The notes under the pieces were generated by a model, which searched no databases, was not told where the DNA came from, and saw only the letters and a list, made by a program, of their open reading frames with translations. From Cyclina sinensis (lineage: Eukaryota; Mollusca; Bivalvia; Venerida; Veneridae): a DNA stretch of 64,000 bases. This document shows, piece by piece, positions 11,626 through 24,026 of the stretch (its first letter is position 1; every line of letters starts with the position of its first letter). Made by a program: the position numbers and the translations under genes. Where the stretch lies: positions 11,759,535 to 11,823,534 of the forward strand of contig JAAONU010000009.1 of the NCBI GenBank assembly GCA_012932295.1. Direction: 5' to 3'.

Positions 11626-12476
11626 AACAAGAACTGTCACTGTAAGATGACAATGCCCTCGAAAGTGGTGCTTTGACCTTTGATCTGAGAACCAGTCATT
11701 CAGGGGTCAAGGTCAAATAAATATAGGTGAGTGGGAAGGTCTTATCCAAAGGGGGTTGTGTCCAAGTATGAAGTAAATCCACTTACTAATAAGGAAGTTT
11801 GGGCAATGTGAAAATTTCTAGACAACTTGATCTTCAAGGTGAAGGTCAATCAGGGGTCAAGGTCAAATAAATACAGGACAGTGAGATGGTCTTGTCCTAA
11901 GTGGTGTTGTGTTTAAGTATGAAGTAATCCACTTACTAATTTGGAAATTATGGCCAAATACTAGTTTATGGACAATTGGATATTCAGGGGTCAAGGTCAA
12001 ATAATTACATGTCAGCGGGAAGGCCTTGTCCAAATGGGTGTTGAGTCCAAGTATGAAGCAAATCCACTTACTAATAAGGAAGTTATAGCCAATGTTAAAA
12101 GTTTTTAGACAATTGGATATTCAAGATAAAGGTCATTCAGGGGTAAAGGTCAAACAAATATAGGTCAGTGAAAAGGCCTTGTCCAAATGGGTGTTGAGTC
12201 CAAGTATGAAGCAAATCCACTTACTAATAAGGAAGTTATGGCCAATGTTAAAGTTTATAGACAATTGGATCTTCAAGGTGAAGGTCAATCAAGGGTCAAT
12301 GTCAAATGATTATAGGTCAGTGTAAAGGTTTTGTCCAAAGGGGTGTTGTGCCCAAGTATGAAGTAAATCCACTAACTAATAAGAAAGTTATTGCCAATGT
12401 TAAAGTTTTCGGACCGATGAACTGACGGACGGACGGACAGTTCAAAAACAATATGCCTCCCTTCGGAGGCATAAAA
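11626..12476 (+). mobile_element. Complete G-family element (~850 bp)
   Basis: 5' end AACAAGAACTGTCACTGTAA followed by ATGCCCTC; five ~150 bp units (GTCCAAGTATGAAGTAAATC, ACTAATAAGGAAGTTATGGC, GGGGTCAAGGTCAAATAA). Then GACGGACGGACGGACAG and a 3' hairpin at 12452-12473 (TATGCCTCCCTTCGGAGGCATA) followed by AAAA. Compact example of the shared architecture. Confidence 0.85.
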
Positions 12477-12920
12477 ACGAGGTGGTTTCCTAACTTGACC
12501 ATGTGGGTCTAGATAGAAAATTTAGATTTCACGCATAACTTCGCAGTGAATGATTGGAAGGTTGAAGTACATGTCACATGATCTACGGCAAAAACAACCC
12601 AACAGAAACGATGATTGGTTGTTTCTGCCACGTGACCTATTTGAAAATAACTCGGTGATTTCATTCACGTTTTACTTTTTGTAAAAGAACGTTCAAATAT
12701 TTATGTTCAAGCCCGCATTTCACTACAGACATACTGGGAATTTGAAGTTCTTCATATTGAACGTTTGATTTGAGTAAATAATATCAGTTTTAATTTTTTG
12801 GGCACTCATTTGCCTGGGTATCCTTTTAAATCAGCAAAATCAAAATCACTTTAAATTTAACTGGATTGTTTATTTCCATCTGTTTCTTTCACAAACAAAC
12901 CACTAGTGAAGCAGAACTTA
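12477..12920. other. Unassigned stretch with an imperfect inverted repeat
   Basis: At 12573-12637 an imperfect inverted repeat (CACATGATCTACGGCAAAAAC against GTTTCTGCCACGTGAC, reverse complement) surrounds a short loop. It could be a MITE relic or a host palindrome. The rest is AT-rich with no supported gene. Confidence 0.35.
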
Positions 12921-13418
12921 AACAAGAACTGTCACTGAAAGATGAAAAGGTGCTTTGATCTAAGGACAGATGAAGATAAATTGTAGATCTGTAAAAATAA
13001 CTGTATTTTTAAGAGAATTTGACCTCAAGGTAAAGGTCTTTTAGGGGTCTAGGTAAAAAAAAATATATGTGAGCAAATGAAGATAAATTTCAGATCATCC
13101 AAAATTTTTTTTCTATTTGACCTCAAGGTCAAAGTCATGTAGGGGGAAAAGGTCAAGAAAAATATTATAATGCAATATGATGAATGTTGAATATTCTGCT
13201 AGCCTGGTGCAGAGTAATGCTTCTTTAGCACTGTTCTTTTCCTCAGTAGTGAGATCTATCCACCTATGAAGTTTCATGTTGGTGCCTTTATTAGTGTGTA
13301 AATTATGGTCTGGACGAAAGTGTGATGGACATGTGGGTGGCTGGAAAGATGATGGACAAACTCCTGACAGACAAAACAGCAAGTATATGCTCCCCTGAAA
13401 ATTTTTCGGGAGCATAAA
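12921..13418 (+). mobile_element. Short G-family element
   Basis: 5' AACAAGAACTGTCACTGAAA; a few degenerate units with TTTGACCTCAAGGTCAAAG; 3' hairpin at 13386-13415 (TATGCTCCCC...GGGAGCATA) followed by AAG. About 500 bp. Confidence 0.75.
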
Positions 13419-13765
13419 GTATATGGTGAGCCATAACTCTGATACAACTGGAGGTGTCAGACCAAATGTCAAAAGGAACCTGTAGTTTCATAAGACACAT
13501 ATACAGGCAAAAAATAAGAATGAAATCTGTGCAAGAGTTTTCCTTTAAATGCGCAGAGACAAAATGTGGATGGATGGGCACACCGACTCCCAGACACACA
13601 GACTCATGGTGCAACACTTAATGCCCCTTCAATATTCAACATTCTTTGAATGGCAGGACACACATACAATCTGAAGTATGGTACCTTGAGCTGACGTAAT
13701 ATTATCTGTGCTTTACACTTTAAATAAGAAATTAAAAGAATTTGGGATAACCGTAGAGCTGTGAA
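13419..13765. repeat. Degenerate repeat stretch
   Basis: Phrases such as GAGCCATAACTCTGATAC and a tract resembling eroded microsatellite (GGATGGATGGGC, near 13570) suggest remains of another element of the same general plan. No ends can be defined. Confidence 0.35.
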
Positions 13766-14668
13766 ATTTTTGTGTCGCCTGCTACGAAGTAGCCACGACA
13801 TATAGGGATCACTTCTCCATCGTCTGTCTGTCTGTCTGTCACAAATCTTGTCCGGACTACTCCTCAGAAACTACTGGTGCGATTTCATCCAAACTTTACA
13901 GGAATGATCAGTACCAAGTCTAGTTGTGCATATTGTCAGCATTTTCCAGTTCAATGATTTTTGTCAGAGTTATGGCCCTTTAATGATTTTAATTTTAAAA
14001 GTTTGTCAGGACTACTTCTCTTATACTACTAAAGCAATTTAAATGAAATGTTACAGGATTGTTCTGTACCTCAAGTACTTGTGCATGTCTTATAGGTTTT
14101 TCGGTTGAATGATTTTTGGCTGAGTTATGGCCCTTGAATGAAAAAGGCGTTTTAGCCAAATAATGAATTTTGTGTTGCTTGCTTCACTGTAGCTGCGACA
14201 TGCTAAAAAGAAGCCATGACATATCGAGATCACTTCCCCATCATCTGTCCGTCCGTCTGTCTGTCAATCACAAAACTTGTCCGGACTTCTCCTCAGAAAC
14301 TACTGGTGCGATTTCATCCAAACTTTACAGGAATGATCAGTACCAAGTCTAGTTGTGCATATTGTCAGCATTTTCCAGTTCAATGATTTTTGTCAGAGTT
14401 ATGGCCCTTTAATGATTTTAATTTTAAAAGTTTGTCCGGACTACTTCTCTTATACTACTAAAGCAATTTAAATGAAATGTTACAGGATTGTTCTGTACCT
14501 CAAGTACTTGTGCATGTCTTATAAGTTTTTTGGTTGAATGATTTTTGGCTGAGTTATGGCCCTTGAATAAAAAAATGTGTTTTAGCCTACAAACTGTCCA
14601 ATCACCTCTCAATACTACTGTTTAACTGGCTATCATCAGGCAACACGTGATCACTGATCGCCCTTGTT
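13766..14668 (-). mobile_element. D-family element with two 3' ends
   Basis: On the minus strand the 5' end is at 14668 (ACAAGGGCGATCAGTGATCA then CGTGTTGCC). The first 3' end is at ~14165 (microsatellite GACAGACGGACGGACAG, then a degraded hairpin ending CAACACAAAA). A second module follows with another 3' end at 13766 (GGCTACTTCGTAGCAGGC then GACACAAAAAT). The modules share GGGCCATAACTCNG and CTCAGCCAAAAATCATTCAA. Similar D copies lie at 43798-45176 in plus orientation. Confidence 0.8.
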
Positions 14669-14891
14669 TGTACTTTGCACTATCCCTAGTAACAGTCTAA
14701 ATTAAGTAAAAGTATTCAAAAGTAAGTAAAACTCTTCTATTGTTTACTAAATGCTATTGTTGACATAACAGACAAAAAGAAATCTTAGGGATTATAAGAA
14801 AGCTATCCTTTTGTTGAAGATAAAGCAAACAACTTTTAGTATGGAGACAACAATGAAAGAAGGAAGATGGAGGTAGTGTTACATAGCATAC

Positions 14892-15029
14892 CTGATATAT
14901 TTGCGCCAAGCCAGCTGTATAGTGAGGGCAGCTATTTGTTTATGGAATTCTTCTGCACCCTGTCTTAGTCTCATCTTGTGTACAGCTTGTTTAGCAGTCA
15001 GTAAAATTGCAAATGATCGCATCTTATGA
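14892..15029 (-). CDS. Exon of an IQ-motif (calmodulin-binding) host protein, IQ2 exon
   Basis: A 138-bp internal exon of a minus-strand host gene. The acceptor on the minus strand is GGCTCTGTTTCAG before the T at 15029, and the donor is ATCAG|GTATGC at 14892/14891. The frame is open: one base, 45 codons, two bases. It encodes HKMRSFAILLTAKQAVHKMR, a basic segment, and AALTIQLAWRKYIR. The last matches the start of IQxxxRGxxxR, so it should bind calmodulin or a myosin-light-chain-like protein. Its first base plus the two final bases of exon 39285-39431 gives Asn and completes IQKAWRNHKMR, an IQ consensus. No repeats overlap it. Protein identity not recognised; ciliary or cytoskeletal IQ proteins are possible but unproven. 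The next exon downstream should complete a split AG_ codon and was not found. Confidence 0.75.
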
Positions 15030-15273
15030 CTGAAACAGAGCCAAAACATTGTTGGATTACAAAATGATATCTGTTGTGGATGTTTATACATAGTGCTTAA
15101 CACTGCCTCTAGTGTAGAGGTTATAGGTTATAAAAGTTCACGTTGGAACCACAAGGTAACAAGAGCTATCACCGTACGAAACTGCTTTGACACAGTTATC
15201 TGATAAATCTGAGGTAGGATCATTTGCTCCAAACATTTTGAAACAAAAATGTAGCTAGTGTCAAATGAAAGAG

Positions 15274-15702
15274 AAACAAGAGGGCCATGATGGCCCTAAA
15301 TCGCAACTGCTTAAGTTTTATGATCATAGTTGTGTTAATTTATTTTGAAATCAGGCCAGAGGTTCGAAGATTATCAAAGCTGTGAAATCATTATCATACC
15401 GACATAGCAGAATAAGCCTCTTCTGGCCCCCATACCTCTGGAACCTATGGTGGGATCAGGTTTGTTCAGGAAAAGAAAAGAGTTTTACTGTTCATAAATG
15501 TTTTGAGAAAGTTTTGTTGAAATTGAATGTAATATGAGTATAACAATATGACATAAGGTAGAAAAAAATCTATTTTTTAACCTCTGTGACCTTAACTTTG
15601 TCCACTGTGACCTCAAACCCCACCCAAAGGTAGAGGACAATTCAAGGAACCTACACACCGTATGTCTAAGATATGTGTCAATAAATGAAGACTCTATAAG
15701 GT
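15274..15702 (+). mobile_element. L-family 5' fragment
   Basis: Starts AACAAGAGGGCCATGATGGC, then a B-type head (GTGACCTCAAACCCCACCC at ~15610, ATGTCTAAGATATGTGTC). It lacks the usual GCTCACCTGAG after the palindrome and is interrupted at 15703 by another 5' end. Confidence 0.7.
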
Positions 15703-17314
15703 TAAGTAGAGGGTCATGATGGCCCTGGATCACTCATTTCGGATTTCGATCTGCTGTTAGATGTCAGAAACAATATTACCGGTAAATTCTCTAATTGAAT
15801 ACTTTCAAAGATCTCTTAATTCATACAAATTTAACCTATGGCACAGAGGCAATTTTTAACCAGCAGCTTGTAAGGAGATGTCATTTGAAGCAAAATGTTG
15901 ACAAAATTCTATTCTTAGCTATGGCTGCCATTTTGTGCAATGGAATGGAACCATTTGAGCAATTTTCATAGGTGGATAGGTAACAAACATTCCTCTGAAA
16001 TTAGGTGGAATAAGACTTTGCTCTTCAAAACCTGAAGTATTTTATGTATTATTATTCTATTTTATTCTAGTTTTAGCTCTTGCAGCCTTTAATGCAACGG
16101 AACAAAACTGTTTGAGCAATTTTAAAACAAGTAAGAATATTGCCAAGCAATAAAAGTCCCCTGCCGGAAAAGGCATTGTCTAAATAGAACACTAAATAGA
16201 ACCAAAATTCAAATATGAAAAATGTACTGACAATAAGTTAGCTGAAATCAATAATTTGTTGTTAATGATAGATGAAGATATGTTTAATACAACAGATAAT
16301 CAAAAGATCACATGCCTATTATGTGGCTGTAATGATGAAAATAAAATATTCACATATAATACAAATAAATATCTCAGTTTTTAATACAATGAATAGACTT
16401 ATAAATGTACCTTGCTATGTGATCTGTAAGACTTGACTAAAGTTGTATAGGTTCTGTGTAAGTTCAAAATAATTGGAAGAAGAACATTAAGTAGAATACA
16501 CAATTTGCTATTTTTTCTTAGTAAAAAGGGGCACAATTTTGTCAATATAAGGGAAAGAGTTATGGAATGTATTGTGTAAACTAATAATAACACCAATGAA
16601 GTTTGTATAAAGTCTCAATCAAATGCATCAAAAGTTCCAGAAATATCCAAGGTAATGTAGATTTCTGGAAAATTTTCAATGTGAAAATGGAGTATAACAC
16701 TGTAAAATCAAAGGTCAAGAGTTATGGGACATGACAAATGAACTGGTCTTTTGAGTATCAAAACATGTAACAAGTTTAAAATGGATATCTATAGGTTTTA
16801 AAAGTATATCTCCATTCTTGCAATATTTCAAGTCCATTGTTGCCATAGCAACCAAATTTTTCAACATAGGAAGAAAATTAAATGGTGTGCATAATTTCCT
16901 TATTGCCATCTATCCATGTTTCAAGTTTCATGAAAATATTCAAAGTACATTATCGCAGGATCCAGTTTTTGCAGATGGATGGACAGATGGATGGAGGGCA
17001 AACCTATTGTCCCCCCAAGATAGTGAATCTGTAGGGGACTAAAAAGGAAGTATAAGAAACATTTCTATAAAGTTTGATGAAAAATGGCACGGCAGTTTGT
17101 CATCTGAAGCCAAATATTGATGAAAATCTATTTTTAGCTCTGATGGTCATTTTGTGCAACAGAGCAGAACAGTCCGATGGTTATATTAGGAACATTTCTG
17201 TGAAATTTGGTGGAAAATTACCTTAAAAAAGGAGATGTTGATTGACTTTTTTCTTTCTATTTTTAGCTTTTGCAGCCTTTATGTGCAATGGAATGGAAAA
17301 ATTTGAGAAATTTT
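15703..17314 (+). mobile_element. L-family 5' end with E array (interrupted)
   Basis: Starts AGGGTCATGATGGCCCTGG then CACTCATTTCGG. It continues into E-type units (AGGAGATGTCATTTGAAGC, CATTTTGTGCAATGGAATGG, AACATTCCTCTGAAATT). The E array is interrupted by an F element (16146-17045), resumes at 17046 and is interrupted again at 17315 by an L element. E sequence returns at 20279-20870, so all may be one older nested copy. Confidence 0.6.
16146..17045 (+). mobile_element. F-family element (GTCCCC/GGGGAC hairpin)
   Basis: 5' end near AAGCAATAAAAGTCCCCTGC, with AGTCCCCTGC inverse to the 3' arm. The interior has GTTATGGGACATGACAAATG and ATTTCAAGTCCATTGTTGCC; then GGATGGACAGATGGATGG; 3' hairpin at 17009-17039 (GTCCCCCC...TAGGGGAC) followed by TAAAAA. 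A related interior fragment is at 47395-47617. It sits inside E-array sequence. Confidence 0.7.
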
Positions 17315-19775
17315 AAACAAGAGGGCCATGATGGCCCTGTATCACTCACCTGAATATGACTGCTTTTAACAAAGTTGCTATGGACCTGGTTAATTGACCA
17401 AAGATGACCCATATTCGAACTTGACCTAGAAATTATTGAAACAATTGTTCTGACAAATTTCCAGGTTATTTGGACTGAAAATGAAGCCTCTAGAGTGTTA
17501 ACAAGGTTTTTCGATATTTGGGCTCTGTGACCTAGTTTTTGACCCCAGATGACCAATATCCAAACTCGAGCTACAAATCATCAAAACAGCATTTCTGATG
17601 AATTTCCAGGACATTTGGACTGAAAATGTAGCCTCTAGAGTGTTTACAAAGTTTTTTGATATTTGGGCTCTGTGACCTAGCTTTTTACTCCAGATGACCC
17701 ATATTCAAAACAGAGCTAGAAATCATAGAAGCAACCTTTCTGACAAATTTCAAGGTTATTTGGAATTAAAATCTAACCTATAGAGTGTTAACAAGGTTTT
17801 CCATATTTGGGCTCTGTGACCTAGTTTTTGATCCAAGATGATCCATATTCGAAAATGAGCTAGAAATCATCAAAACAACCTGTCTGACAAATTTCCAATA
17901 TATGTGGACTGAAAATGTAACCTCTGGAGTGTTAAAATGGTTTTTACATTTTTGGGCTCTGTGACATAGTTTTTGAACCCAGATGATCCATATTCGAACT
18001 TGAGCTAGAAATCATAGAAACAACCTTTCTGACAAATTTCCAAACTATCTGGACTGAAAATGTTACCTCTCCTTCTACAAGAAGATTTTCAAAGTTTTCC
18101 TATATAAGCCTATGTAAAATTTGACCCCAGGGGCATAATTTGAACAAACTTGGTAGAGGTCCACTAGACAATGCTACATACCAAATCTTAAGGCTCAGGG
18201 CCTTGTGGTTTCAGACAAGAAGATTTTTAAAGTTTTTCCTATATAAGCCTATGTAAAACAAATGAACCCAGGGTGGGGCTAAATTTGACCCCAGAGGTAT
18301 AATTTGAACAAACTTGGTTGAGGTCCACTAGAAAATGCTACATACCAAACCTTAAGGCTCAGGGCCTTGTGTTTTCAGACAAGAAGATTTTTCAAAGTTT
18401 CCTCTATACACAAAATGTAAGCCTATATAAAACCAATGACCCCAGGGTGGGGCTAAGTTTGACTACAGAGGTATAATTTGAACAAATTTGGTTGAGGTCC
18501 ACTAGACAATGCTGCACACCAATTCTTAAGGCTCAGGGCCTTGTGGTTTCAGACAAGAAGATTTTTCAAAGTTTCCTCTATACAAGCCTATGTAAAATCA
18601 ATTGACTCCCCCGGGCGGGGCCAAATTTGATCCAAGGGGTATAATTTGAACAAACTTGGTTGAGGTCCACTAGACAATGCTGCAAACCAAATATCTAAAC
18701 TCTAGGCCTTGTGGTTTCTGACAAGAAGATTTTTAAAGTTTTTCCTATATAATTTTATGTAAAACATGTGACCACTGGGGTGGGGCCATTTTTGACCCAG
18801 GGGCCATGATTTGAACAAACTTGGTAGAGGTCTTCTTGACAATGCTACATACAAAATATCTAAGCTCTATGCCTTTTGGTTTCTGATGTGAAGACTTTTT
18901 AAAATTTTTCCTATATAACTCTATGTAAACAAGTGACCCCCCACACTGGGCCTATTTTGACCCAGTGGCTATGATTTGAACAAACTTAATAGAGGTCCAC
19001 TTGACAATGCTACACACAAAATATCTAAACTCTAGGCCTTGCTGTTTCTGATGTGGAGACTTTTTAAACTTCTTCCTATATAACTCTATGTAAACAAGTG
19101 ACCCCCGGGGCAGGGCCTATTTTGACCCAGTGGCTATGATTTGAACAAACTCAGTAGAGGTCCATTTGACAATGCTACACACCAAATATCTAAACTCTAG
19201 GCCTTGCGGTTTCTGACAAGAAGATTTTTTAAAGTTTTCCTATATAGCTCTATGTAAAACATGTGACCCCTGGAGCGGGGCCATTTTTGACCCAGGAGCC
19301 ATGATTTGAAAAAACTTGGTAGAGGTCCACTTGACAATGCTGCACACCAAATATCTCAACCATAGGCCTTGCGGTTTCTGACAAGTAGATTTTTAAGTTT
19401 TCCCTATATAAATCTTTATGAAATCAACTGCCCCTTGGGGTGGGGTCAGTTTAAACCCCACGGTCATAATTTGAACAAACTTAGTAGAGGTTCACTAGAT
19501 TTATATGCTTCATACCAAATATCTAAGATCATGGCCTTGAGGTTTCGGAGAAGAAGATTTTTAAAGATCCAACTTTTAAAATCTAATTTTAGCTTCAGTA
19601 AACTAGAAATGCAATGGACCATTCATGCAAGGAACATCCCAGGCAAGTTTCATTTAATTTAGCTCTATTGTTTCAGAGGAGATGTCATTTGAATGAAAAG
19701 TTGATGATGGACAGACGGACGACGACTAATCAGAAAAGCTCACCCTCAGCATTTTGTGCTCAGGTGAGCTATAAA
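17315..19775 (+). mobile_element. Complete L-family element with two different arrays (~2.46 kb)
   Basis: 5' AACAAGAGGGCCATGATGGC with CTCACCTGAAT. Then array A (about five ~145 bp units, to ~18070) switches abruptly to array B (about nine ~165 bp units, spacing 165 at 18663/18828/18993/19158). A terminal domain (GGAACATCCCAGGCAAGTTTC), GGACAGACGGACGACG and the 3' hairpin at 19738-19770 (AGCTCACC...GCTCAGGTGAGCT) end it. It shows that the arrays are exchangeable cargo between fixed ends. Confidence 0.85.
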
Positions 19776-20278
19776 GTAGGTCAGTAGGTCAAAAATATAG
19801 GTCATGCTATGACGTTTTTGAAATCGGAACAAAAACCTATACACATGGTCCAAATTTCATTGCCATAGCTCCAAAAACAAAGAGTAGGTCAGTAGGTCAA
19901 AAATATAGGTACAGTAGGTAAAACATGTGACCCCTGGGGTGGGGCCAGTTCTGACCCCAGGGTCATAATTTGAACAATCTTGGTAGAGGTTCACTAGATG
20001 ATGCTACAAACCAAATATCTAAGCTCCAGGCCTTGCGGATTTTGAGAAGAAGATTTTTAAAGTTTTTCCATTTGCTTGCCATGGCAACCAGAGTTCTGCA
20101 TGGAATAAAATTCTTTGAACAACTTTGGTAGAGCTTCATGCAAGGAACATCCTTGGCAAGTTGCATTGAATTTGGCCCAGTGGTTTCAGAGGAGATGTCC
20201 TTTGAATGAAATTGTTGACGACGCACGAAGACGGACACAATAGCTCACTATGTCACTGTGTGACAGGTGAGCTAAAAA
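19776..20278 (+). mobile_element. L-type 3' segment preceded by a short duplicated AGGTCA-rich motif
   Basis: 19776-19920 holds two copies of GTAGGTCAGTAGGTCAAAAA about 110 bp apart. From 19921 one B unit and a terminal domain follow, ending in a hairpin at 20243-20272 (GCTCACTATGTCAC...GTGACAGGTGAGC) and TAAAAAT. The TGTCAC inner stem matches the hairpin at 1103, marking a subfamily. Confidence 0.7.
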
Positions 20279-20899
20279 TAACCATGTTGTTTTGAAGGAG
20301 ATGTCATTTGAAGCCAAATATTGACAAAAATCTATTTTTAGCTTTGGTAGCCACTTTGTGCGATGGTGCAGAACCATTTAAGCAATTTTAATACAGGGCT
20401 ATGTAAGTAATATTTCTGCGAAATTTTGCGAAAAATAACCTTATAGTTCAGGATTGATGTTGTTTGAATTTTTTTATCATTAGCTTTTAAAGCCCTTATT
20501 AGCAATAGAGTGGAGCAATTTTAGAAAAGGGCAATTTTAACGAACATTTCAATTCATGGATCCACAGCATGACTCTTAATTCTTATAATGATAGGTTTAA
20601 ACCACAAATATTACCACGTGCTTTTTTGTTATATACTTTTTTGTGGTAAAAATTTAACTTACTTCTTTGTTAAATCATGCAAATGTGAGCGGTAAGGGAT
20701 CCATCAATTAAGTTTTGTTACAAATGGGCAAGTGGTTTTGGAGGAGATGTCATGTGAAACCAAATATTAACAAAAATCTTTATTTCAGCTCTGGCAGCCA
20801 TTTTGTTCACTAGAGTGGAGTTCACCAGGGACATGGGAACCATCACTCTTTGCAGTTTGAATGGACTATCTTTGACATTTTTTGAGAAACGGACATTAA
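20279..20899 (+). repeat. E-array units
   Basis: Diverged E units (GAAGGAGATGTCATTTGAAG, TAGCCACTTTGTGCGATGG, TTTAGAAAAGGGCAATTTTAA). An apparently unique insert with GGATCCACAGCATGACTC lies at 20560-20700. Confidence 0.6.
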
Positions 20900-22000
20900 C
20901 AAACAAGGGGGCCATTGGCCCGAAAGCGCTCACTGGGGACAGACTGTTATTTGTGTGGAAGCTATCATTATTTCTTGTAAATCTAAGCTCTAGCCTTTGA
21001 AGCTTCAAAGGATAATTTTCTTAAAAGTTTTTACTATATGCAAATAATGAATACCTATGACCCCAAGACAGGCCCAATTTTTACCCTGGATATAATTTGT
21101 ACAAACTTGGAACAGGTTCACTAGACAATATTTCATGCCAAATAATTAAGCTTAAGGCTTTGTCATTTCAGAGGAGAAGATTTTTTTTTAAGGAAAACCT
21201 AACCCCAGGGGGCGGGGCCAATTTTGGCACTAAGGGCATAATTTGAAGAACTTTCATAGAGGACCTAAAGATGATGTCATATACCAAATATCAAAGCTCT
21301 AGCCTTTGTCATTTCAGAGGAGAAGATTTTTTAAGTTTTTACTATACATATATGGAAAACCTAAGACACCCTGGGGTGGGGTCAATTTTGGCACTAGGGG
21401 CATAATTTGAACAACTTTCGTAGAGGACCTATAGATGATGTCATATACCAAATATCAAAGCTCCAGCCTTTGTCATTTCAGAGGAGAAGATTTTTTAAGT
21501 TTTTACTATATACATATAGGAAAACCTATGACCCCCCTGGGGCGGGGCCAATTTTGGCACTAGGGGCATAATATGAACAACTTTGGTAGAGGACCTATAG
21601 ATGACATCATATACCAAATATCAAATCTCTAGCCTTTGTCATTTCAGAGGAGAAGATTTTTTAAGTTTTTACTATAAACATATAAGGAAAACCTAACCCC
21701 CGGGGATGATGATGTCATATACTAAATATTAAAGCTCTTGGCCTTGTATTTTCTGACCAGAAGATTTTTTTAATTTGCATTTTTGAAACTTCTTTTTTGG
21801 CCCTGTGACCTATTTATGCAACAGACCAGAACCATTTGAACAACTTTGAAAGAGGACCACCCAAGGATCATTCCTGTGTAGTTTGGTTAATGTGCAGTCA
21901 TTGGTTTCAGAGGAGATGTTGTTTTTATGAAATCGTTGACCACAGATGACCCACGATGCACGACCACGGACGCTGGACACAGGGGGATTTCCTTGAGATA
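20900..22000 (+). mobile_element. L-variant 5' end with H array
   Basis: 5' AAACAAGGGGGCCATTGGCC then GCGCTCACTGGGGAC, a divergent L end. About five ~165 bp H units follow (TTTGTCATTTCAGAGGAGAAG, GGCACTAGGGGCATAATTTGA, GATGATGTCATATACCAAAT). A terminal domain ends in GACCCACGATGCACGACC and GGACACAGGGGGATTTCC. The expected 3' hairpin is not visible, so the right end is lost. Confidence 0.65.
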
Positions 22001-23133
22001 TGGTGTCGCATTTTGATAGTGAACATGTATTCCTAATTTGAAGCAAATAGCTTTGATAGTTTCTGAGAAATGGACCTTAAAATTATAACAAAAAGGTATA
22101 CCAATGCCAACCAAAAGTGGAGCTAACAAGTATGAAACAAGTCTGAAAGTAAATGAGTACTAAAAGTATATATTTTAACAAAAAATCCTCTAATGATAGT
22201 TTATGCTTTATAGCCAAAAAGCATGTACATTCTCTTAAAACAGTTAAAAACAACTCACAGAATACATGGTCTTTCCCATTTTTCCAGTCTTGTTTAACCT
22301 CACTATTAAAAAAATAATGCATGACATAACATACTAAAGTGAGAAGTTTTTATTGTTGAACATAATAGTAGTTTATTGTATAGTGAAAAGATTTTAAACC
22401 AGTTAAAACATCATACCCTATTCAACTATTACCTTTCTTTTAAAAGAAGTTTTGAATTCTTCTTTCAATTTATATCTGTTCATTTTTGGTATATCAATAG
22501 GCTCCTCAAACAAGGTTTCACCTCAAGTTCAGTTTAAAATTTTCACATTTTCTTTCAGCTTTACTAAGAGGAAAATCTATAAGATTTATTGTTGACATGA
22601 GGGGTTAACATGCAGCATTCACTACTACAGTATAACCTGCTGTTAACGACACTTGATTATAATCACATTCGCAGCATACCTACATATATGTCTGGTTCCA
22701 TTTGTGTTCATTTTCAATATTCATAACTTGCCATACCCAACAACCTCCCATAACCAACTAGTCCCAATGAGTGGTATAGACAAGTTTTACTGCAGTACTT
22801 TCCACTAACAACAAGGTGGACTATGCATGTTTAGCATCAGCTGACCATGCATTTGACACACTGTGAGGTCAAGCTAGACGTTAACCTAAGACCTTGCCAA
22901 ATATACATAATGCTTTATCTTGTTAATGCTGAATTTCTGGCTAAAACAACAGCTTCCATCAGTTCAGTTTCAGCCTTCTCAAAACATTATCAACAAAGTG
23001 GTCAGATTTCACATTTGAACTCATTTGACACTAATTTTATTATTTATTTCATTAGTCATGAATGTATAGTGATATAAAATTATTTTATTCAAGGTTTAAG
23101 TGATATCACTCATTAGATTCTGGTGTCAGAAAT
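22001..23133. other. Intronic sequence, nothing recognised
   Basis: AT-rich, single-copy in this window. Open frames are short and lack recognisable motifs or matching splice signals on the gene strand. Confidence 0.35.
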
Positions 23134-24026
23134 CAACTAGAGCTATCACTAAATGTGATTAATACCCCAACAAGACTGCTTTGGAACTGAGGAAGTTATT
23201 AGTAACAGAATACTTTGTAAAAGAATTGAAATAGAGTTACGGTTGTGGGCAATTAAAGAAAGTTGTGGTTCTTCTATATTAAATTTCCTGTCATTGTGCT
23301 TAACCACTGAAGTTGCACTGCATTCCAACCATTAGTTTTCAAGATATGCTCTTGACAAGGAAAACCAACAAAGGGCAATAACTGTGCAAATACTGAACAT
23401 GGAGTTATAGCTCTTACACACTGCACTTCCTGTAATTGTGCTTGACCATTGTATGAGGTTGCACTGAATTCCAACCAGTAGTTTTCAAGTTATGCTCCTG
23501 ACAAGGAAAACCAACAAAGGGCAATAACTGTGCAAATAGTGAAGATAGAGTTATAGCTCTTGTACATTGCACATCCACTCATTGTGCTTGACCATTGTAT
23601 GCAGTTGCACTGAATTCCAACCAGTTCTTTTCAAGTTATGATCCGGACAAGGAAATCCAACAAAGGGCAATAACTCTGCAAATAGTGAAGATGGAGTTAT
23701 AGCTCTTGCACAATGCACTTCCTGTCATTAAGCTTGACCATTGTATGAAGTTGCATTGAATTCCAACCAGTAGTTTTCAAGTTATGCTTCAGACAAGGAA
23801 AACCAATAAAGGGCAATAACTCTGCAAATAGTAAGGATGGAGTTATGATTCTTGAACAATGCACTTCCTCTCGTTGTACTTGACCATTGTATGAAGTTGC
23901 TCTGAATTCCAACCATTAGTTTTTAAGTTAAGCTCTGGACAAGGAAATTGCAACAGACTGACCGCCCGACCGATCAACGGACTGACTCTTATATACCCCC
24001 AAAACTTCGTTTCAGGGGTATAAAAA
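23134..24026 (+). mobile_element. Complete T-family element (~890 bp)
   Basis: 5' AACTAGAGCTATCACTAAAT with AATACCCC; about five ~145 bp units (GGGCAATAACTGTGCAAAT, GCACTTCCTGTCATT, TTGACCATTGTATGA). A short degenerate GACNG stretch follows, then a 3' hairpin at 23992-24021 (TATACCCCC...AGGGGTATA) and AAAA. AATACCCC and GGGGTATA form the subterminal inverted repeat. Confidence 0.85.

Noticed and set aside
22847..23077. 76-codon plus-strand frame in otherwise unique sequence
   Set aside because: No recognisable domain, no codon or splice support, and opposite strand to the host gene.
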